Shown: one piece after another, positions 13,825 through 18,658 of the stretch
Position numbering within the stretch: position 1 is the first letter of the stretch
How the letters are laid out: the number at the start of each line of letters is the position of its first letter
Assembly: GCA_021777365.1 (NCBI GenBank)
Contig: JAJYDP010000016.1
Coordinates: 1-18,658, forward strand
Length of the DNA stretch: 18,658 nucleotides
From: Chloroflexota bacterium
GTDB taxonomy: Bacteria; Chloroflexota; Limnocylindria; Limnocylindrales; CSP1-4
Reading direction: 5' to 3'
The notes under the pieces: generated by a model
Databases searched by the model: none
Told to the model about the DNA's origin: nothing
What the model saw: the letters and a program-made list of their open reading frames with translations, nothing else
Program-made: the position numbers and the translations under genes

Positions 13825-15077
13825 GCGCGCGACGCCGCCGCGAGCGGTCGGTCGACGCCCGGGCGGCTGCGGAGGGCACGGTGCCCGCCGCACCGGCCGC
13901 ACCCGCCGCCGAGAGCGCCCTGCCCGCCGCCGAGAGTGCCGCACCCGCCGCCGAGAGTGCCGCACCCGCCGCCGAGAATCCATCGGCTGACGCCGCCGGG
14001 CTTGACTCCGGGGCCGAAGGCGCGTCGGTCGATGCCTCGACCGCCGAGGTCGGCCCGGTGCCCGACGCCGGGGCCGAAGTCCCCGGCACCCGTGCCGTCC
14101 GCGCAAGGCCGGAGGTCCTCCCCCAGGAGCCGCCGTTCCCGGGCTTTGTCCATCGCCGTGTCGTCGTCGACGTGCCCGCCTCCACGGCCAACCTCGGCGC
14201 AGGGTACGACGTGCTCGCCATGGCGCTCGACCTGGCCAACCGCGTCAGCGTCGAGGTGCTGACCGAGCCGATCGTCGAGCTCACGGTCGAGGGCGAGGGG
14301 GAGGGGCACCTTGCGGCGGACCGGCACAACCGGTTTGTCGTCGCGCTGGAGCTGGGCATCCGGTGGGCTCTCGGTGAGGTCCCGGCCGGGATCGGGTGGC
14401 GCGTGCACATGCACAACCGGATCCCGCTGGCGCGCGGGCTCGGGTCGTCGGCAGCGGCGACGGTGGCGGGCCTCGTGGCCGCCGACGCGCTGACCGGCGG
14501 GCGACTGGACGAGCGCCGGCAGCTCGAGCTGGCGTGCGACCTGGAGGGGCACCCGGACAACGCCTCGGCCGCCCTGCTGGGCGGGTTCGTGGTCGTCGCC
14601 ATGTCCGGCGGACGCCCCGACGTCGTGCGCTTCGACGTGCCGGGCCGGCTCCGAGCGGTCCTCTTCGTCCCGGATCGGACGCTGGCCACCATGGCGATGC
14701 GGGCCGCGATCCCGCGCGAGGTGCCGCACCGGGATGCCGTCTTCAACGTCGGCCGCGCCGCGCTGGCGGTCGCCGCGATCACCAGCGGCCGGTACGCGCT
14801 GCTGCGCGAGGCTACCGAGGACCGGCTCCACGAGCCCTACCGGGCGATCGTCTACCCGGAGCTGCCGCTGCTCGTGGCGGCGGCGCGCGAGGCGGGGGCG
14901 CTCGGGGCGTGCCTCTCGGGCGCCGGGTCGAGCGTGATCGCCTTCGCGGACGACGAGCGGCTGCTGGAGGCCGTCGGGGACGCGATGGCAGCGATCGCGG
15001 CCGATCACGACCTGCCGGGCCGCGTGCGCCCGGTCGCGCTGCGCAACGCCGGCCCGCTCGTGGTGGAGGTCGGGTAG
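13821..15077 (+). CDS. thrB: Homoserine kinase (GHMP family) with low-complexity N-terminal extension
   Basis: The C-terminal 310 residues form a complete GHMP-kinase homoserine kinase. They include [21 protein letters not shown] (about 117-136), the ATP-binding [13 protein letters not shown] (202-214), [16 protein letters not shown], and the C-terminal [14 protein letters not shown] glycine-rich motif. It phosphorylates homoserine with ATP, feeding ThrC. The GTG start at 13821 overlaps the thrC stop (GTGA), so translation is likely coupled. Residues 1 to about 108 are an Ala/Pro/Glu-rich extension absent from ordinary ThrB proteins and partly encoded by a 21-bp tandem repeat. A shorter product from an internal GTG cannot be excluded, but none has a good ribosome site. 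Confidence 0.93.
   Translation: MSARRRRERSVDARAAAEGTVPAAPAAPAAESALPAAESAAPAAESAAPAAENPSADAAGLDSGAEGASVDASTAEVGPVPDAGAEVPGTRAVRARPEVLPQEPPFPGFVHRRVVVDVPASTANLGAGYDVLAMALDLANRVSVEVLTEPIVELTVEGEGEGHLAADRHNRFVVALELGIRWALGEVPAGIGWRVHMHNRIPLARGLGSSAAATVAGLVAADALTGGRLDERRQLELACDLEGHPDNASAALLGGFVVVAMSGGRPDVVRFDVPGRLRAVLFVPDRTLATMAMRAAIPREVPHRDAVFNVGRAALAVAAITSGRYALLREATEDRLHEPYRAIVYPELPLLVAAAREAGALGACLSGAGSSVIAFADDERLLEAVGDAMAAIAADHDLPGRVRPVALRNAGPLVVEVG
13899..13982 (+). repeat. 21-bp tandem repeat inside the thrB 5' extension (4 units)
   Basis: Units 13899-13919, 13920-13940, 13941-13961 and 13962-13982 share the core CCCGCCGCCGAGAGTGCC. The third matches the others most closely. They are in frame, encoding a 7-residue APAAESA-type repeat in a disordered region. 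Confidence 0.85.
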
Positions 15078-15131
15078 CCCGAGGACTCCCACCGGCAACC
15101 GCGCCGCGCGGTGCTCGTGCCTCGGTGCGGC

Positions 15132-15149
15132 CCGCGTCTCGCGGGGCCG
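15132..15149 (+). terminator. Hairpin after thrB
   Basis: GGCCCGCG and CGCGGGGCC around TCT form a near-perfect GC stem (one bulged G) about 55 bases after the thrB stop; GCGCG-AAA-GCGCGC follows near 15167. There is no T-tract. It is a plausible end of the threonine operon. Confidence 0.35.
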
Positions 15150-15219
15150 TGAGAGTGCGCCGGGTCGCGCGAAAGCGCGCGTCGATCGCGGGTGAAGAGC
15201 GCGTCGGCATCCTTCGCGG

Positions 15220-15993
15220 ATGGACGGACAGCGGCTCGGGGCCGGCCTGCGTGAGCTGCGCGTCCGCGCCCGCCGCACGCAACGGGACGTGGCGATGGCG
15301 GCCCGCGTCTCGCGAGGCACGATATCGCGCCTGGAGCGTGGCCATGCGCGGTCCGTCTCGCTCGAGGCGGTCACGTCGGTCGCCGCAGCGCTCGACGCCC
15401 ATGTCGACGTGGAGCTCCGCTGGCGCGGCGGACAACTGGACCGTCTGCTCGACGCTCGCCACGCCGCGCTGCAGCAGGAGGTGATCCGCCGCCTCTCCCG
15501 CGCACCGGGCTGGACCGTGGTCGCGGAAGCGTCGTTCTCCGTCTATGGCGAGCGCGGGTCGATCGACGTGCTGGGCTGGCATGCCGAGACCCGGTCGGTG
15601 CTCGTGGTGGAGGTGAAGACCCGTGTCCTCGACCTGCAGGATCTGCTCCGCACCATGGACCAGCGCAGACGGCTGGCGCCGACCATCGCGCGCGGTCGCG
15701 GATGGGCCGCGCAGACCGTGTCGACGTGGGTGATCGTCGAGGGAACGGACGCGAACCGGCGCCGGGTGCGTCGGCACGCCGACCTGCTCGCCACCGCGTT
15801 CCCGTCGCCCGGTCGCGCGATGCCGAGCTGGCTGCGCGAGCCGGCCGGGCCAATCCACGCGCTGTCGTTCGTCGCTATTGCACACCAGGGCAGCCCTACG
15901 CGGCCGCTGGGCACGCCGGAGCGCGTCAGGCGGCCGCGTTCCGCCCCGGCTCGTGCGGAGAAACCCGGTGAGACGGTCCGCGGGACCGGGTGA
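15220..15993 (+). CDS. XRE helix-turn-helix protein with PD-(D/E)XK nuclease-like domain
   Basis: This 257-residue protein has two domains. Residues 5-65 are an XRE/Cro-type helix-turn-helix (LRELRVRARRTQRDVAMAA, then VSRGTISRLERG). Residues about 78-195 look like a PD-(D/E)XK restriction-endonuclease fold: E111 and D116 in GERGSIDVLGWH, then LVVEVKTRV with E131 and K133 on the next strand and Q140 in the following helix, the arrangement of YraN/Holliday-resolvase-like nucleases. So a DNA-binding nuclease or a regulator with a nuclease-derived sensor is inferred. From codon 219 on, the C-terminus and the stop codon are encoded by the 164-bp inverted-repeat element, so the natural end may be altered. 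The start is uncertain: no ribosome site is visible, only a weak CATCCT 6 bases before the ATG. No partner gene is adjacent. Confidence 0.8.
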   Translation: MDGQRLGAGLRELRVRARRTQRDVAMAARVSRGTISRLERGHARSVSLEAVTSVAAALDAHVDVELRWRGGQLDRLLDARHAALQQEVIRRLSRAPGWTVVAEASFSVYGERGSIDVLGWHAETRSVLVVEVKTRVLDLQDLLRTMDQRRRLAPTIARGRGWAAQTVSTWVIVEGTDANRRRVRRHADLLATAFPSPGRAMPSWLREPAGPIHALSFVAIAHQGSPTRPLGTPERVRRPRSAPARAEKPGETVRGTG

Positions 15994-16037
15994 CGGATGT
16001 GCCGCCGGCGCGTACGGCCCGGCTGGTGTGCATCAGC
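15874..16037. repeat. 164-bp element with 28-bp imperfect terminal inverted repeats, copy 2
   Basis: The left end (15874-15901) begins GCTATTGCACACCAGGGCAG. The right end (16010-16037) begins GCGTACGGCCCGGCTGGTGT and is its imperfect reverse complement, matching 21 of 28. Length and end structure equal those of the element at 6328-6491. Its right end matches that copy's left end (as reverse complement) at 25 of 28 positions. It begins at codon 219 of the HTH-nuclease gene and supplies that gene's stop codon. Confidence 0.7.
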
Positions 16038-16059
16038 TTGTCCTGGGCCCGCGGGGGCC

Positions 16060-16087
16060 GCTATCGCACGCGGGGCGTTCGTCAGCC
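16060..16087 (-). repeat. Second-subfamily repeat copy, with internal hairpin
   Basis: The plus strand reads GCTATCGCACGCGGGGCG and then TTCGTCAGCC. It matches 16120-16146 at 22 of 27 positions. CGTTCG-TCAGC-CGAACG at its end is a perfect 6-bp stem. Confidence 0.55.
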
Positions 16088-16119
16088 GAACGGCGCGCCG
16101 TCTGCGCCCGCCGACGCAT

Positions 16120-16146
16120 ATATCGCACGCCAGGTGTTCCTCAGCC
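16120..16146 (-). repeat. Second-subfamily repeat copy
   Basis: ATATCGCACGCCAGGTGTTC followed by CTCAGCC, in the same orientation as the copy at 16060. CCAGG and CCTGG can pair around the middle of the repeat. Confidence 0.55.
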
Positions 16147-16199
16147 TGGGGACCGGCGACGTTCCGCACGTCGACTCCGCCGGCTCCCATGCCGAGTCG

Positions 16200-16224
16200 C
16201 TGTTGCCCACCCCGTGGGCAACAG
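16200..16224. terminator. Perfect 11-bp hairpin between convergent genes
   Basis: CTGTTGCCCAC (16200-16210), CCC and GTGGGCAACAG (16214-16224). This strong symmetrical hairpin could stop transcription from both the HTH-nuclease gene and the two-component operon, though neither side has a T-tract. Confidence 0.6.
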
Positions 16225-16390
16225 CGGAGGCAGTGGCCGTCCCTCACCGCCCCCGCCGGCCCCCGCTCGGCCGCCGGGCCCTCCGGTTCCGCGTCCTCCG
16301 CCCGGGCCCCGCCCTCCGGCCGCCCGGGCCCTGCTCGGCCGCCCGGGCCGCGTCCTCCGCCCGGGCCCTCCGGCCGCTGCGCCCCCGCCA

Positions 16391-17737
16391 TCACGCGGCC
16401 GCGGGAAGGTCGATCACGAACGTCGTCCCCTGCGGGCTCGACGCCTCGATGCGCACGTCGCCGCCGTTGGCGCGTGCGAGCTCCCTCGCGACCGTGAGCC
16501 CGATCCCCGTGCCGCCCGGCTGGCCCGACCGCCGCGAGCGTGCCGGATCGGCGCGGTAGAAGCGCTCGAAGACGCGCGCCTGGTGCTCGGGCGGGATCCC
16601 GGGCCCCGTGTCGGCGACGCGGATCCGCGCCGCGGCGCCTTCCCGGGCCACGCTCACGCGGACCGTGCCGCCCGCGGGCGTGTAGACCGCCGCGTTCGTG
16701 AGCAGGTTCTGCAGCACGCGTCCGACCTGGCGCGGATCGACGTCGGCGCGCACCGGGCCGGCGCCGATCACCGCGGGCCCCAGCAGCGTCACGCTCCGCT
16801 GGCCGTACAGTGCCTGCACTGCCGCCGTCGCGTCGGACGCCAGCGTCAGCAGGTCGACGCGCTCGGGCGTGCGCAGCAGGGCGGCGCCCTCGGCCGCGGC
16901 CAGATCGTGGAGGTCGCCCACCAGCCGCGCGACCTCGCCCGCGGTCTCCCGCGTGGCCGCCAGCTGCTCGGCCGACGCCGGGACCACGCCGTCGGCCATC
17001 GCGTCGAGCTGCGTGGTCAGCACCGTGACCGGGGTGGCGATCTCGTGCGCCAGGTCGCTCGCGGCCTGCCGGCGCAGTTGCTCGGAGCGCTGCAGGCTCT
17101 CCGCCATCGAGTTGAAGGCCATCGCCAGGTCGTGCCCCTCCCGGTCGGTCGGGACCGGGACCCGCGTCGAGAGGTCGCCGCTGCCCAGCCGGTGGGCGGC
17201 GGCCGCCATCGCCGAGAGCGGCTGGGTCATGCGCAGCCCCATCCACAGCGCCAGCAGCACGCTCACGCCCACGGCCACGATCCCCGCCAGCAGCAGCGTG
17301 AGGTCGGTCGCGCGCCTGAAGGCGGTGGACGCGCTCTGCACGACGGCGGCGGCGAGGCCCCGGCTCTGCACCTCGAGCCGGCCGACCGTCTGCCCGTCGA
17401 CCACGACCGGCGAGCTGTCGACCGGACCGCCCAGCGCGGCGCCGAACCCGGCCGAGCGGACGACGAGCCGGCCACCGGCGTCGAAGATGGCGACCGGGCC
17501 GCCCGCGACGGTGGCCAGCTGGCGCACCTCCAGCCCGGTCAGCGAGAGCGAGCCGCCGAACCGGTACTCGTCGGCCAGCAGGGCGACCGCCTGGTCGCGG
17601 CGCGCGGCCTGCTCCGCGCCCAGGTACTGCGAGAAGCGCGACCCGACGACGACGTTGACGAGGATGCCGGCCAGCACGATGACGATGGCGACGGCTCCCC
17701 CGATGGCGAGCGCGAGGCGGACACCCAGCCGGTCCAC
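16391..17737 (-). CDS. Two-component sensor histidine kinase
   Basis: This 448-residue membrane sensor kinase starts at GTG 17737, one base after the response-regulator stop, so it is the second gene of the pair. A first transmembrane helix (8-31) is followed by an extracytoplasmic sensing region (about 32-140) and a second helix (about 146-168). Then come a HAMP domain (170-222), a HisKA dimerisation domain with the phospho-accepting H231 (SDLAHEIATPVTVL), and a complete ATPase domain: N-box N344/N348 (NLLTNA), G1 DTGPG (376-380), an F-box-like RVFERFYRAD, and G2 GGTGIGL (408-414). Of the BaeS/MprB type. The signal is unknown; the sensing region has no recognised ligand domain. Confidence 0.94.
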   Translation of the reverse strand: MDRLGVRLALAIGGAVAIVIVLAGILVNVVVGSRFSQYLGAEQAARRDQAVALLADEYRFGGSLSLTGLEVRQLATVAGGPVAIFDAGGRLVVRSAGFGAALGGPVDSSPVVVDGQTVGRLEVQSRGLAAAVVQSASTAFRRATDLTLLLAGIVAVGVSVLLALWMGLRMTQPLSAMAAAAHRLGSGDLSTRVPVPTDREGHDLAMAFNSMAESLQRSEQLRRQAASDLAHEIATPVTVLTTQLDAMADGVVPASAEQLAATRETAGEVARLVGDLHDLAAAEGAALLRTPERVDLLTLASDATAAVQALYGQRSVTLLGPAVIGAGPVRADVDPRQVGRVLQNLLTNAAVYTPAGGTVRVSVAREGAAARIRVADTGPGIPPEHQARVFERFYRADPARSRRSGQPGGTGIGLTVARELARANGGDVRIEASSPQGTTFVIDLPAAA

Positions 17738-17738
17738 G

Positions 17739-18584
17739 TCAGCGCTGCGCGGGGTGGCCCGCGGTGCCAGGCGCGGCCGCGTCGCCGTTGCCCGGCCGCG
17801 CGGCCCGCGGATCCGGCAGTGTCCGGTCCATCGGTGCGAGCCACCGATAGCCGACGTCGGGGATCGTCTCGATCGCCCACGGCGCGGCCGCGTCGTCAGA
17901 GAGCTTGCGGCGCAGGTTGCCCACGTGGACGTCGATGTTGCGCGAGGTCTCGGCGCGCGGCCCGGCGACCGCGGGAAGCAGCTGGTCGCGGTCGAGCGGC
18001 GAGCCCGCCGCCCGGACCAGCGCGAACAGCAGCCGCGCCTCGGAGGGCGTGAGGCGCCCGGGCTGTCCGTCGCACGTGAACGCGCGCGTGGCGGGCTCGA
18101 TGACGAGCCGGCCGTTCGCGAACGAGAGCCTCCCGGCGTCGGTGGGCCATCCGACGCCGGCCGCTCCCACCACGCCCGCGAGTCGCCCGGAGGACGCGGT
18201 TCCGGTGCGCCGCAGGATCGCGTTCACGCGCTCGACCAGCTCGTGGACGTTGAACGGCTTGGGGAGGTAGTCGTCCGCGCCGAGTCGGAGCCCGGCGATC
18301 CGCTCCAGGTCGCTGCGCTTGGCCGAGGCGATCAGGATCGGGACCTGCGAGTCCTCCCGGATGGCGGAGATCAGCGCCTCGCCCTGCAGCTTCGGCAGCA
18401 TCAGGTCGACCACGAGCAGGTCGGGCGGATCGTCGTCGAACGCGTCGAGCGCCGCGCGCCCGTCGGCGGCCTCGCGCACCTCGTACCCGGCGCGCTCCAG
18501 GTAGAGGCGCAGCAGCGCCCGCAGCCGCTCCTCGTCTTCCACGACCAGGATTCGCGCGCGCGGCGGTCGGCTGCCCGGGTGCAT
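17739..18584 (-). CDS. OmpR-family response regulator
   Basis: This 281-residue protein has a receiver domain (about 10-125) with acidic pocket E16/D17, phospho-acceptor D60 (VVDLMLP), switch Ser87 (ASAK) and K109 (PKPF). A linker and a winged-helix DNA-binding domain (about 165-250: RLTPSEARLLFALVRAAGSPLDRDQLL, then SRNIDVHVGNLRRKL and ETIPDVGYRW) follow. The tail is Pro/Ala-rich. The start at 18584 is chosen because TACGAT ends 7 bases before that ATG; upstream ATGs at 18593 and 18623 in the same frame would overlap the predicted promoter. It is transcribed ahead of its kinase. Target genes are unknown. Confidence 0.94.
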   Translation of the reverse strand: MHPGSRPPRARILVVEDEERLRALLRLYLERAGYEVREAADGRAALDAFDDDPPDLLVVDLMLPKLQGEALISAIREDSQVPILIASAKRSDLERIAGLRLGADDYLPKPFNVHELVERVNAILRRTGTASSGRLAGVVGAAGVGWPTDAGRLSFANGRLVIEPATRAFTCDGQPGRLTPSEARLLFALVRAAGSPLDRDQLLPAVAGPRAETSRNIDVHVGNLRRKLSDDAAAPWAIETIPDVGYRWLAPMDRTLPDPRAARPGNGDAAAPGTAGHPAQR

Positions 18585-18591
18585 GGGCCGC

Positions 18592-18597
18592 ATCGTA
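18592..18597 (-). promoter_or_regulatory. -10 box of the two-component operon, predicted leaderless
   Basis: TACGAT on the minus strand lies exactly 7 bases before the ATG at 18584. TTGATC lies upstream at about 20 bases, longer than the usual spacer. There is no ribosome site. Confidence 0.5.
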
Positions 18598-18658
18598 CCC
18601 GCCACCCAACAAGACTCGATCAAGGACCGGCCGCGCCCCCCGCGCGCCCGGCCCGGCC

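Larger units (their letters stand above)
15994..16390. other. About 400-bp repeat-rich stretch between convergent genes
   Basis: No convincing gene is present. It contains the right end of element copy 2, two further related repeats (16060-16087, 16120-16146), a strong hairpin (16200-16224) and a degenerate GC-rich repeat (about 16270-16380). In the last of these GCGTCCTCCGCCCGGGCC occurs at 16291-16308 and again at 16350-16367. Confidence 0.7.

Noticed and set aside
15878..18052. Long plus-strand open frame (over 700 codons) opposite the two-component genes
   Set aside because: Arg/Gly/Pro/His-rich nonsense composition, antisense to clear histidine kinase and response regulator genes; a GC-bias artefact.
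1..18658. tRNA or rRNA genes
   Set aside because: No cloverleaf with a recognisable T-loop (GGTTCGA-type) and CCA-side acceptor, and no rRNA segments, were spotted by eye; a tRNA scan was not possible.

Overview
This is an 18.7 kb window of very GC-rich bacterial chromosome. Several features suggest a high-GC lineage such as Chloroflexota (Limnocylindria-like) or, less likely, Actinobacteriota: the hom-thrC-thrB gene order, a DUF5317-type membrane protein, long Ala/Pro/Gly-rich linkers, and -10 boxes placed directly against start codons (leaderless genes). The phylum is an inference; no rRNA or other marker gene is present.

Layout. 3-596 (+) is the 3' end of an acyl-CoA dehydrogenase, followed by a complete acyl-CoA ligase (640-2412), a fatty-acid activation/oxidation pair. 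A cobalamin riboswitch (about 2430-2560) then leads a compact btuF-btuC-btuD vitamin B12 import operon (2579-5941). From 5942 to 6874 there is no intact gene. That stretch holds the broken C-terminal end of an EAL (c-di-GMP phosphodiesterase) domain, three unrelated tandem-repeat arrays and one copy of a 164-bp inverted-repeat-ended element. A lipoprotein of unknown function (6875-7576, +) converges on an AI-2E family transporter (7676-8932, -), which lies downstream of trpS (9056-10096, -). A DUF5317-like membrane protein (10172-10786, +) is divergent from trpS.

10787-11288 holds a self-contained unit: a promoter, a c-di-GMP-I (GEMM) riboswitch, two micro-ORFs of 21 and 32 codons, and a terminator hairpin. 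It is followed by the threonine operon hom-thrC-thrB (11289-15077, +). Next comes a gene joining an XRE helix-turn-helix to a PD-(D/E)XK nuclease-like domain (15220-15993, +); its 3' end is formed by the second copy of the 164-bp element. 15994-16390 is repeat- and hairpin-rich. The window ends with a two-component pair on the minus strand, histidine kinase (16391-17737) and OmpR-type regulator (17739-18584).

The most interesting material is the c-di-GMP riboswitch driving two micro-ORFs and the pair of 164-bp elements with 28-bp imperfect terminal inverted repeats, with related half-copies nearby. Also notable are recurrent short tandem-repeat expansion both between and inside genes (hom, thrB), and a repeated TANNNT-(6-7 nt)-ATG arrangement that predicts leaderless transcripts at six genes.
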